From Bacteriovoracaceae bacterium UBA6144 (GTDB taxonomy: Bacteria; Bdellovibrionota; Bacteriovoracia; Bacteriovoracales; Bacteriovoracaceae), in the NCBI GenBank assembly GCA_002435705.1, contig DIVA01000021.1, forward strand, positions 43,838 to 64,346: DNA of 20,509 bases, in the 5' to 3' direction. The translations under genes and the position numbers were made by a program. The notes under the pieces were generated by a model that did not search any database, was not told the DNA's origin, and saw only the letters and a program-made list of their open reading frames with translations. Of the stretch, positions 1-6,467 are shown in pieces; within the stretch, counting starts at the first letter, position 1; each line of letters starts with the position of its first letter.

Positions 1-24
1 AGGGGCCCCGGAGAATTTCTTTCT

Positions 25-351
25 CTAAAATGGTCGGGGTTTAAATTTAAAGAGTTTATTGCGAATCACTTTTGGTGCCATGAAAGCAAAGGGCGTAAAA
101 AAGGTCTTCAGCCACACAAAATACTTCAATTGATAGGGCCAGTGTGAAAGAGGGATTTCATCGTCCAAGAAATGAAAGATGTATTCACTGATGAGTCCAA
201 TCATGACCAGATCATCCAACTGACCAATCACCGGAAACCAGTCAGGGATTAAATCCAAGGGTGACACAACCAGCAGCGCCAAAATCACCAAGACCACTTT
301 GTCCCAGCGGGGGAGCCTTTGATCCTTAAAAAGATTAACGAGAAAACTCAT
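25..351 (-). CDS. DUF1232 (YkvA-like) small membrane protein
   Basis: The product is 108 residues. A hydrophobic stretch at about 18-45 contains the DUF1232 signature: S-P-L-D-L-I-P-D at 30-37, followed by G-Q-L-D-D-L at 43-48. DUF1232 proteins are small membrane-associated proteins of unknown biochemical role, so no function is assigned. The start at 351 is preferred over the in-frame ATG at 366. The ATG at 351 overlaps the stop of the upstream MAPEG-like gene as ATGA, the same junction used elsewhere in this cluster, which suggests translational coupling. It is the last gene of a four-gene minus-strand cluster, and only 24 bases follow its stop inside the window. Confidence 0.85.
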   Translation of the reverse strand: MSFLVNLFKDQRLPRWDKVVLVILALLVVSPLDLIPDWFPVIGQLDDLVMIGLISEYIFHFLDDEIPLSHWPYQLKYFVWLKTFFTPFAFMAPKVIRNKLFKFKPRPF

Positions 352-764
352 CGGAACACAATCCACAGTAAGCGCAGAGACATCACGATGAGACCGCCGA
401 AGGTGAGCATCATCCCGCTCGCCCTAAAGGGATTGGGCGTCTTTTTGTGAAACATGCCTTTCCAATGAAGAAGGCGTGAGAGGAGAAAGCTTGAGCCCAA
501 GATCCAGATCCAGAATTTCTCCGTACCCGCAATTTCCAGTGCCATGAGTTCCAGTAAATAGAGGGGGGCGTATTCAGCAAAGTTACCATGCACACGTGCC
601 ATCTTACCTAAGCCACTCGTCGGGTCTGTCCCAACCCCATATGCCACTTTTTCTTTGAAGCGAAAGTAGATCACCATAAAAGAGAGGAGCAAAAAGAGGA
701 GAGTGCTAAGAGCAATGAAGAGAAAAGAGTAGGTTGGAATAAGTGGTTCGAGTAGGTTCATCAT
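348..764 (-). CDS. MAPEG family (YecN-like) integral membrane protein
   Basis: The product is 138 residues with about four hydrophobic segments (roughly 10-34, 65-80, 84-98 and 116-137). The MAPEG-type motif R57-x-H59-x-N61-x-x-E64-x-x-P67 is present, followed by a conserved-looking R97/H100 region. MAPEG proteins include glutathione S-transferases and related membrane enzymes. The bacterial YecN-type members, which this resembles most, have no firmly established substrate. The ATG at 764 overlaps the tcdA stop as ATGA; a second ATG follows immediately at 761. The 3' end overlaps the DUF1232 gene by 4 bp. Family assignment is fairly sure; enzymatic activity is not. Confidence 0.85.
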   Translation of the reverse strand: MMNLLEPLIPTYSFLFIALSTLLFLLLSFMVIYFRFKEKVAYGVGTDPTSGLGKMARVHGNFAEYAPLYLLELMALEIAGTEKFWIWILGSSFLLSRLLHWKGMFHKKTPNPFRASGMMLTFGGLIVMSLRLLWIVFR

Positions 765-1540
765 AGTAAGTACTTTTTTTCTTTTTTTAGAATTTGCTTA
801 ATCGTTTCAGCTGCCACATGAAAACCAAAGGTTCCTGTGACAAAACTCACTGAGCCATAACCCGTTTCACAATCCATCCCTTTGCCAGGATCTTCAGGGT
901 CAAAACTCAAACAGCCATCACTAGTAGGATAAACAGGTCTCTCCGATGAGTAAACACAGGGGATATCGAATCCACCTTGAGTCTCTTTTGGGAAATCATA
1001 ATCAGCACGCAAAATTTTTCGGACTCGATAAAGTAGTCGATCGTTACGAGTGGCAGAAAGATCAGAGGTCGTCACAAATGAGGGATCTCGTCTTCCTCCT
1101 GAAGCGCCTACAGTTAAAAGCAGCTGCTGGTGTTTACGGCATTCTGCCGCCAAGAGACATTTATTCGTAACATCATCGGTGCAATCGACGATGGCCGATG
1201 GTTTGAGTGCTAAAAGTTCTGAGAGATTTTTATGACTCAAAAACGAAGGAATCAAAGTCGTTTTAAGAGCGGGATTAATATCCTTGAGGCGCTTCTCCAT
1301 CGCCTCCACTTTAAACTGCCCGACGGTGGAGTCCGCTGCCATGACCTGTCGATTAATATTAGAGACACACACATCATCGAGATCAACTAAAATCAAATGG
1401 CCGATACCAGTGCGGGCAAGAGCTTCTGCTGCCCAAGATCCCACTCCACCTATTCCCACCACCATCACGGAGGCTTCAGTTAAACACTCGAGAGCAACTC
1501 GGCCATAGACGCGACCGATGCCATGAAAGCGATCTTTCAC
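761..1540 (-). CDS. tcdA: tRNA threonylcarbamoyladenosine dehydratase (TcdA/CsdL, ThiF/E1-like)
   Basis: The product is 259 residues, close to the E. coli protein (about 268). TcdA uses ATP to cyclise the t6A modification at position 37 of ANN-decoding tRNAs to ct6A in the cytoplasm. An E1-like nucleotide-binding fold is visible. It includes the loop G29-x-G31-G32-V33-G34-S35, the acidic V-D-L-D-D segment at 52-56, N-I-N-R-Q at 61-65 (the ATP-binding Asn/Arg region) and D-C-T-D-D at 119-123. The C-terminal F-V-T-G-T-F-G-F segment is also typical of the family. The start is GTG at 1540. It overlaps the rlmN-like stop as GTGA, and the protein N-terminus (R-F-x-G-x-x-R-x-Y-G) matches TcdA starts. 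The other ThiF-family sulfur-carrier activators are less likely given this N-terminus. Confidence 0.92.
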   Translation of the reverse strand: MKDRFHGIGRVYGRVALECLTEASVMVVGIGGVGSWAAEALARTGIGHLILVDLDDVCVSNINRQVMAADSTVGQFKVEAMEKRLKDINPALKTTLIPSFLSHKNLSELLALKPSAIVDCTDDVTNKCLLAAECRKHQQLLLTVGASGGRRDPSFVTTSDLSATRNDRLLYRVRKILRADYDFPKETQGGFDIPCVYSSERPVYPTSDGCLSFDPEDPGKGMDCETGYGSVSFVTGTFGFHVAAETIKQILKKEKKYLL

Positions 1541-2391
1541 TGCAGCTCCTTTTGCGTATTGAGCTGACCACAGGCGGCCATGATTTCATCACCTTTGGTG
1601 GTTCTCAGAAAAACACGCAGACGTTGAGCGACGAGAAGCTTTTTAAATTCCTCGATCTCAAGACTCGTGGGACGCTGCCACGGGGCCCCAGGGTAGGGGT
1701 TGAAGGGGATCAGGTTCATGATCGCTTTTCGAGGGCCAATCAGTTGAGCCAGAGCTTCAGCATGAGTGGGCGTCATGTTGAAGTCTTTCATCATGAGATA
1801 TTCAAAATTAATAAACTGCTGGCTACGTAGAGGGATCTGGTCCAAGGCTTCAAAAATATCTTTTAAGGGCCAGCGGCGATTGAGAGGAATTATCTCAGAG
1901 CGCTGAGCTTCAAAAGGAGTATGCAGAGAGAGAGCGAGATTGACTCCACCCAGTTCACTGAAGCGTTCGAGTCCAGGAACAAAACCCACGGTTGAGACAG
2001 TGATTTGGCGCGGACCTAGTTTTCCTCCGCGAGGAGATGTCAGCCACTCGATGGCTTTTTTTAATTCATCAAAATTATGTAAGGGTTCACCTTGTCCCAT
2101 AAAGACAATATTAGGAGGAAGACGTTGTTGATTTTTTTCAAGCACCCATTTTTTGACTGCGAGGTATTGCTCAATAATCTCATCAGAACTCAAGTGACGC
2201 TTAAGTCCCATTTTTGAGGTAAAGCAGAAGGTGCATCCCATGGCACAACCCACTTGGGTTGAGAGGCAAACAGCATCGCGGGACTTGAAGGGGACCAGCA
2301 CGGATTCAATGGCAGCGTTATCTTTAAGTGTAAAAAGAAATTTCGCCGTCTCATCGTGCGAGAGGGAGAGTTTATCGAGAGTAAGTAGCAT
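1537..2391 (-). CDS. rlmN: RlmN-like radical SAM rRNA/tRNA adenine C2-methyltransferase, N-terminally short
   Basis: RlmN methylates C2 of A2503 in 23S rRNA (and A37 in some tRNAs) by a radical-SAM, methyl-cysteine mechanism. The product is 284 residues. The radical-SAM cluster cysteines are C49, C53 and C56. The resolving cysteine is C42 in C-L-S-T-Q-V-G-C, and the methyl-carrying cysteine is C274 in A-A-C-G-Q-L. The G-x-G-E-P motif is G-Q-G-E-P. Family members are usually about 340-400 residues with an N-terminal accessory RNA-binding domain of about 90 residues, which is absent here. An in-frame TAA lies five codons before the ATG, and neither that frame nor the neighbouring one I translated looks like the missing domain. 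No Shine-Dalgarno is evident, and the leader is A/T-rich. It could be a paralogue rather than the only RlmN of the genome. Confidence 0.85.
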   Translation of the reverse strand: MLLTLDKLSLSHDETAKFLFTLKDNAAIESVLVPFKSRDAVCLSTQVGCAMGCTFCFTSKMGLKRHLSSDEIIEQYLAVKKWVLEKNQQRLPPNIVFMGQGEPLHNFDELKKAIEWLTSPRGGKLGPRQITVSTVGFVPGLERFSELGGVNLALSLHTPFEAQRSEIIPLNRRWPLKDIFEALDQIPLRSQQFINFEYLMMKDFNMTPTHAEALAQLIGPRKAIMNLIPFNPYPGAPWQRPTSLEIEEFKKLLVAQRLRVFLRTTKGDEIMAACGQLNTQKELQ

Positions 2392-2525
2392 GAGGGCTAA
2401 ATTAACTTATGAATGAGGCCTTTGTCTCCACGCTCTGATGCCTCAAAATATTGCTAGTTTTGGGGGTGAAAGGGCCGGTCATGATAAACATTTTTCGCTT
2501 AAGGGAGTGACTCTAAGTGATTGAA

Positions 2526-2554
2526 AGAATAGGGAGTTGTTGAGATTTTTACAA
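2526..2554 (-). promoter_or_regulatory. Candidate sigma70-type promoter for the rlmN-like cluster
   Basis: On the minus strand, TTGTAA (2554-2549) and TATTCT (2531-2526) are separated by 17 bp. Each matches 4 of 6 consensus bases. The start codon lies 135 bp downstream. This is pattern matching only. Confidence 0.25.
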
Positions 2555-2559
2555 TGTTA

Positions 2560-2588
2560 TTGAGCCAACCGACCGATAGGCCTAAACT
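2560..2588 (+). promoter_or_regulatory. Candidate sigma70-type promoter for the VWA/motor operon
   Basis: TTGAGC (2560-2565) and TAAACT (2583-2588) are separated by 17 bp. Each matches 4 of 6 consensus bases. It would give a leader of roughly 165 nt that carries the GCACGT direct repeat and the 2681-2733 hairpin. Low confidence. Confidence 0.25.
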
Positions 2589-2680
2589 TTGATTACATAA
2601 AATTCTGTCGATTTTGTTGTGGCACGTACTTTCCTGTTGCACGTCTGTTGAAACCAAAATCGAAGGATACCGCAAGGCAC

Positions 2681-2733
2681 TTAAGCTAATTGACCCCCCA
2701 TGCGATAAGGGGTCATGAAAAAAAATAGCTTAA
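2681..2733 (+). promoter_or_regulatory. Nested inverted repeat in the leader of the VWA/motor operon
   Basis: An outer 8-bp inverted repeat, TTAAGCTA (2681-2688) and TAGCTTAA (2726-2733), encloses an inner 7-bp one, TGACCCC (2691-2697) and GGGGTCA (2709-2715), with an 11-nt loop. In RNA this could form a stem-bulge-stem ending about 30 nt before the start at 2763. There is no U-tract, so a simple terminator is unlikely. It may be an operator or a leader structure that controls translation. Confidence 0.4.
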
Positions 2734-2762
2734 TCCTAGATGCGCTCTATGGGGAGTCCGTC

Positions 2763-4073
2763 ATGAAGACGTTAACCAATGAGCTTAGTTTTCGCGCACT
2801 GTTCTTCGTTCTCGCTTTCGGACTTGTAGGGTGTAATAAAGAAGAGTTCTACGAAAAAGAATATCTTGAAAACCCTTTCGCTCCTGAAATGGAAGTCCCA
2901 GAAACTGACGGTGGTTGGGATGGTGGTTCAACTGTTGGTGGTAACACTGATGGTGGCTCTACTGTAGGTGGCTCAACTGTTGGTGGTAACACTGATGGTG
3001 GCTCAACTGTTGGTGGTAATACTGATGGTGGCTCAACTGTTGGTGGAAACACTGATGGCGGCTCAACTGTTGGTGGTAACACTGTTGGTGGAACAACTGA
3101 TGGTGGTTCAACTGTTGGTGGAACAACTGATGGTGGTTCAACTGTTGGTGGAACAACTGATGGTGGTTCAACTGTAGGTGGCTCTACTGGTGGAACAAGC
3201 ACCGGTTCAACTGCAGGTGGAACTGTTGGCGGCGGTAACCCAGTGAGTGATTGGACCGATAGCTTTACCCAAGTAGCAGACTCAGATAAGAAAGTTGATA
3301 TCGCCTGGATCGTTGATAACTCTGGCTCAATGGGTGATGATCAAGCTTCTCTGGCTAACAACTTCGATTCATTCATCAGAAATTTCATTACTCGTGGAAT
3401 CGACTTCAAAATGGGGATCACCACAACTGACTGTTCAACTGCAGATAAGTGTGGTGCAGCTGTTCCAGGATCACTTGAGAGTTTGACAGCGGTTCAGGCC
3501 AATGGAAATCCACAGGCCTTTATCTCTACTTTCAAAGCACATATCCAAGTAGGAACCAACGGTTCATCTCGTGAAAGAGGTCTTTTTGCTGCAGAGAAGT
3601 TCCTCGATCGTTATGCACAAGCCCACTACCGTTCAGACTCACGTTTGGTTCTCGTATTCGTGTCAGATGAAGAAGACCAGTCTCCACAGTCGACACAGTA
3701 TTACTTAAACCGTTATCTGGCTGAGAAAGCTCACCTTGGTGCGGATTATGTAAGAGCCTATTCAATTGTTAAGACCAACTGTCAGACTGCTGGATGTCAG
3801 TTCGCTCGTTATGCTTATCAGTCGAATAACACTGGCGGTAGCATCTTGAATCTTGATGGAAACTTCGCTTCAACGCTCACTGAGATCGGTACAGATATCC
3901 AAAATCTCATTGACTCCTTTAGCCTTTCGCAGACACCTGTCGCTGGCTCACTGGAAGTAAGAGTGAATGGAGTGATCTCAACTCAGTGGACTCTTGACGG
4001 AAGAAACTTGAAGTTCAATCAAGGTCATGTTCCTGCAGTAGGCGCAAATATCCAAGTGAAGTATCAGTACTAA
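2763..4073 (+). CDS. VWA-domain surface lipoprotein with Gly-rich repeat spacer (candidate CglB-like adhesin)
   Basis: The product is 436 residues. It has a lipoprotein signal ending in the lipobox L21-V-G-C24. A Gly/Ser/Thr/Asn repeat spacer follows at about 50-160. A von Willebrand A domain begins near 175, and a short beta-rich tail occupies about 390-436. The MIDAS metal site is recognisable: D185-N-S187-G-S189-M, a T220-T-T222 segment, and D302 in V-S-D-E-E-D. Four cysteines (C224 and the C of D-K-C-G; a pair in N-C-Q-T-A-G-C) could form disulfides. The start at 2763 has a good GGGGAG ribosome site (2751-2756) and places the hydrophobic core correctly. It begins the motor operon, 16 bp before the beta-barrel gene. 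In Myxococcus xanthus the gliding adhesin CglB is a VWA outer-membrane lipoprotein, so an equivalent role is inferred here. Sequence similarity to CglB beyond the domain was not tested. Confidence 0.88.
   Translation: MKTLTNELSFRALFFVLAFGLVGCNKEEFYEKEYLENPFAPEMEVPETDGGWDGGSTVGGNTDGGSTVGGSTVGGNTDGGSTVGGNTDGGSTVGGNTDGGSTVGGNTVGGTTDGGSTVGGTTDGGSTVGGTTDGGSTVGGSTGGTSTGSTAGGTVGGGNPVSDWTDSFTQVADSDKKVDIAWIVDNSGSMGDDQASLANNFDSFIRNFITRGIDFKMGITTTDCSTADKCGAAVPGSLESLTAVQANGNPQAFISTFKAHIQVGTNGSSRERGLFAAEKFLDRYAQAHYRSDSRLVLVFVSDEEDQSPQSTQYYLNRYLAEKAHLGADYVRAYSIVKTNCQTAGCQFARYAYQSNNTGGSILNLDGNFASTLTEIGTDIQNLIDSFSLSQTPVAGSLEVRVNGVISTQWTLDGRNLKFNQGHVPAVGANIQVKYQY
2911..3240 (+). repeat. Tandem 15/30-bp repeat encoding the Gly-rich spacer
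   Basis: The DNA is built from 15-bp units that alternate between a GGTGGCTCAACTGTT-like and a GGTGGTAACACTGAT-like form. The protein is therefore repeats of the five-residue units G-G-S-T-V, G-G-N-T-D and G-G-T-T-D. About 20 units are present, with near-identical DNA in the centre and more diverged copies at both ends. All units are multiples of 3 bp, so gain or loss of units changes spacer length without breaking the frame. The long reading frames on other strands and phases here are by-products of the repeat. Confidence 0.9.
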
Positions 4074-4089
4074 GAGTGGGAGTTCATAC

Positions 4090-4782
4090 ATGCTGAAGTT
4101 GATGTTGTTGAGTGGGTTGATGTTGTGGGCACAGGGAATTCGAGCAGGGGAAGAGAGTTTGTACGACTTCCTCTGGCTCGATCCAGATAAGTCAGTGTAT
4201 GTGTTACAGAATAAGATTCACAAAAAAGAGAAATCAATCTATGTGGACGTGGGGTATCTTTCAAACTTCACGTCCACTTTCCAAGACACTTCAGGGGTAG
4301 CCGCTAAGCTTGGCTACTACTTCCACGAAGAATGGGCCGTTGAGGCCATGTATTTGGGCTACACCAACAGCAACAATGACAACTATAAAAACGTCGAACT
4401 TCTTAACGGGGGCGTTCCATTCATTCGACGCCCCCTTTCTACCACAGGTCTAGGAATTGTGTGGTCTCCCTTTTATGGTAAAATTAATACCTTCAACTCC
4501 ATTGTCTATTTTGATTGGAGTTTCGGAATCGGGTACGCGCAAATCCAGACAGAATCGAACCTCCAGACCGCCCGTGTTTCAAGTGCCGTCAATCGCTATG
4601 ATAGAGAAAGTTACAGCGGTGCTTATGTGAAAAGTGCGGTGAAATTTCATATCAATCAAAACTGGCATATCGGACTTGAATGGGTAGGAACGCAGTATTT
4701 GGCGCCTGGGCCAAGGAACCCAAAAAATAAAATTCATAGATCCAATAATGATTTGATCCTGCAATTGGGCTGGTCTTACTAA
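4090..4782 (+). CDS. Outer-membrane beta-barrel protein (OMP_myx_plus-like)
   Basis: The product is 230 residues with a signal peptide at about 1-19 (likely cleavage after A19). The rest is dominated by alternating amphipathic strands rich in Tyr, Trp and Gly and ends in an aromatic residue (G-W-S-Y), as expected for insertion by the BAM complex. The pattern resembles the 'outer membrane beta-barrel domain' family seen in myxobacteria and bdellovibrios, including the segment near W-S-P-F-Y-G-K. The ribosome site GGGAG lies 7 nt before the ATG. Its place between the VWA lipoprotein and the periplasmic TPR gene suggests it is the outer-membrane anchor or exit for the machine, like the Glt outer-membrane proteins of Myxococcus. 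That role is an inference from context. Confidence 0.82.
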   Translation: MLKLMLLSGLMLWAQGIRAGEESLYDFLWLDPDKSVYVLQNKIHKKEKSIYVDVGYLSNFTSTFQDTSGVAAKLGYYFHEEWAVEAMYLGYTNSNNDNYKNVELLNGGVPFIRRPLSTTGLGIVWSPFYGKINTFNSIVYFDWSFGIGYAQIQTESNLQTARVSSAVNRYDRESYSGAYVKSAVKFHINQNWHIGLEWVGTQYLAPGPRNPKNKIHRSNNDLILQLGWSY

Positions 4783-6209
4783 TGAGAGGGGGAATTATGC
4801 TTTTTGCACTTTTATTTTCCCTTACTCTTGGGGCCGAAGAGATTGAATGGAAATCCTACCCGGAACCAGAAAAACTTGCGGAGATGGGATTCATCTACAC
4901 GGCGCTTGATACTCACGTGCGCATGCTCTCAAAGAAAAAAGATATTGAGACTCCAGACCTCGAGCTCCTCGAAGACCTCGTGCTCAAGACGAACGTAGAA
5001 GCACTCGAAGATTACGATCAAAAGGTCCTGGCTCGCTTTCCTGTCGCCAGCGTGCAGTTTCTGCTTGGGCGCAAGGCCTGGGAAGAGAAAAAATTTAATG
5101 TTGCTCGTCAGTGGCTTTTGAACGTTCCGAAGTGGCACCGCTACTACCCAGAGGCCCGCTTTGTGATGGCCGATATGGCAGCGGACGCCGGGAAAATGGG
5201 AGACCGTGAAGCCTTTGAAGAGCAATGCTACCAAAGTGCAGAAAAACGAGCAGGCGAGGTTAACTCTAAACTCTTAAAGCGCTACTACACTGTTCTTGGT
5301 GAGGATTGCCGTGTGCTGCGTGCACGAAAACTCTATAAAGAAGGTCGATACCAAGATGCCATTGATGCCTATAACCAGATCTCTAAGAGAGCTTACAAGT
5401 GGCCCTACATTCTTCTTGAGAAAGCTTGGGCGCACTATAACTTGAAAGATTATAACCGTTCACTGGGGCTGCTTGTGACGTACAAGTCTCCATTGATGGA
5501 ATCCTACTTTTTCCCAGAGTCTGAAGTGCTCACGGCCCTCGGGTATTTTCGTCTTTGTCTTTACGATGATTCATTAGTTGTGATTGATGAGTATTATAAT
5601 AATTATAAAGCGAAGTCTGATGCACTTGAGGCGATGCTCAAGTCTCACCAGAATTCTCAGACGCACTTTTATAATCTCATGAAACTCTCAAGTGAGGAGA
5701 GTAAGAAACTTAATCCATTCATCGCTCAGCTGGCGGCTCAAATTCGTCAGCGTCCACGCTTCGCTTTGGATTACTCATCCCTCGAAAAAGTACAAGCGGA
5801 GATGAAAAATTTTGAGAATCTTGTCCACGGTCTCTCTACTCGTGCCCCGGCCCGGAAGTGGTTGGAGGAGAGTCTCAAGCAAATTAAAGCGGTTGAAGAA
5901 AACTTAAAGGGGCGAATTAACTATCATGCCAAGAAAGATATGTTTGATTTTATTCGTGAAGTGTACGTGCTCTCTGAAGAGATGTTTAAGATCAAACTTG
6001 AGATCATCGCACGAAAAAAAGATCTCGTTTATGGTCAGAAAAAACTCATCTCTGATCGCGGTCGTGGCAGCGAGGTAGAAGTGAAACGCTCAAGATTTGA
6101 AGCCTTCTGGAAGTTTCATGGGGCCTTTTGGGCGGATGAACTAGGGGATTTTTCATTTGGCCTAGCTTCAAATTGTCAGACTGTACGCAAAGAGGTCACC
6201 AATGAATAA
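4782..6209 (+). CDS. Periplasmic TPR protein of the gliding-type machine (GltC-like candidate)
   Basis: The product is 475 residues with a short N-terminal signal peptide (about 1-18, likely cleavage after L-G-A). It is predominantly helical, with TPR-like repeats recognisable around 180-290 (pattern Y-K-E-G-R-Y-x-D-A-I and W-A-H-Y-N-L-K-D-Y) and a charged, possibly coiled region at about 330-420. The C-terminal segment F-W-x-F-H-G-A-F-W-A-D-E-L resembles a conserved tail that I associate with gliding-motility TPR proteins. The start overlaps the preceding stop as TAATG. An alternative ATG at 4797 has a strong GAGGGGG site but leaves a signal peptide with no positive charge, so 4782 is preferred. 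The GltC analogy rests on TPR content and gene context, not on an alignment. Confidence 0.8.
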   Translation: MRGGIMLFALLFSLTLGAEEIEWKSYPEPEKLAEMGFIYTALDTHVRMLSKKKDIETPDLELLEDLVLKTNVEALEDYDQKVLARFPVASVQFLLGRKAWEEKKFNVARQWLLNVPKWHRYYPEARFVMADMAADAGKMGDREAFEEQCYQSAEKRAGEVNSKLLKRYYTVLGEDCRVLRARKLYKEGRYQDAIDAYNQISKRAYKWPYILLEKAWAHYNLKDYNRSLGLLVTYKSPLMESYFFPESEVLTALGYFRLCLYDDSLVVIDEYYNNYKAKSDALEAMLKSHQNSQTHFYNLMKLSSEESKKLNPFIAQLAAQIRQRPRFALDYSSLEKVQAEMKNFENLVHGLSTRAPARKWLEESLKQIKAVEENLKGRINYHAKKDMFDFIREVYVLSEEMFKIKLEIIARKKDLVYGQKKLISDRGRGSEVEVKRSRFEAFWKFHGAFWADELGDFSFGLASNCQTVRKEVTNE

Positions 6210-6447
6210 GCTCTTAATTTTGTTCGTTTTCTCGATTTCTTTAGGGGCCATCGCTGAAGAAAACGTCATCTATCAGTACAAAAAGTACGAGAAGTTCGAT
6301 CTAGGAGACCTAGAAGTTAAAGGACAACTGGTTGCTCCAGGGGATTTATCAGTTCGTGAGAGAGATCGCAGACGCTTTGAACTGGATCTTTATAACCGAG
6401 CTGATTTTGATCCCATGATTAAACACGATATTAAAACGCTACGATAA
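6202..6447 (+). CDS. Small secreted protein of unknown function in the motor operon
   Basis: The product is 81 residues. It has a clear Sec signal peptide (1-18, A-I-A before E19) and a mature part of about 63 residues, highly charged, with K-Y-E-K-F-D-L-G-D-L, then A-P-G-D-L-S and an R-E-R-D-R-R cluster. It contains no cysteine in the mature part. The ATG lies 8 bp inside the end of the TPR gene, and a GAGG-type ribosome site is present, so translation is probably coupled. It sits directly before the AglR-like channel gene. I do not assign it to a known Glt component. A periplasmic accessory subunit is a reasonable guess. Confidence 0.85.
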   Translation: MNKLLILFVFSISLGAIAEENVIYQYKKYEKFDLGDLEVKGQLVAPGDLSVRERDRRRFELDLYNRADFDPMIKHDIKTLR

Positions 6448-6467
6448 ATTCTTTGGGAGTATCGACT

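Larger units (their letters stand above)
2392..2762. other. Divergent intergenic region between the rlmN-like cluster and the VWA/motor operon
   Basis: This 371-bp gap separates two divergent operons. I see no convincing gene in it. It holds low-confidence promoter candidates on both strands (listed separately), a direct repeat of GCACGT at 2622-2627 and 2639-2644, and a nested inverted-repeat structure from 2681 to 2733. The in-frame ATG at 2715 would extend the VWA protein by 16 residues. It is disfavoured because its purine run (2707-2712) is only 2 nt away and because it would put polar sequence before the lipoprotein signal. Confidence 0.6.

Noticed and set aside
1..24. Terminator after the DUF1232 gene (GGGGCCCC palindrome and GAGAA/TTCTC)
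   Set aside because: The sequence is truncated by the window edge and no stem followed by a T-run is visible on the minus strand.
2620..2641. Sigma54 promoter (TGGCACG ... TTGCA)
   Set aside because: The GG and GC elements are 16 nt apart and the family requires 10.
2650..2720. Possible c-di-GMP (GEMM-I) riboswitch: CGCAAGGC and CTAA elements in the leader of the motor operon
   Set aside because: Some short conserved blocks look alike, but the paired strands around the GAAA loop do not form the required helix and the second stem lacks the expected tetraloop receptor. A covariance-model search would settle it.
2849..3202. Long reading frames in other phases and on the minus strand across the Gly-rich repeat
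   Set aside because: They are a by-product of a repeat whose unit is a multiple of three. They have no ribosome site, and their composition (Pro/Val or Gln/His repeats) only mirrors the DNA repeat.
6453..6467. TTG start extending the AglR-like protein by five residues
   Set aside because: The TTG overlaps the GGGAG ribosome site that serves the ATG at 6468.
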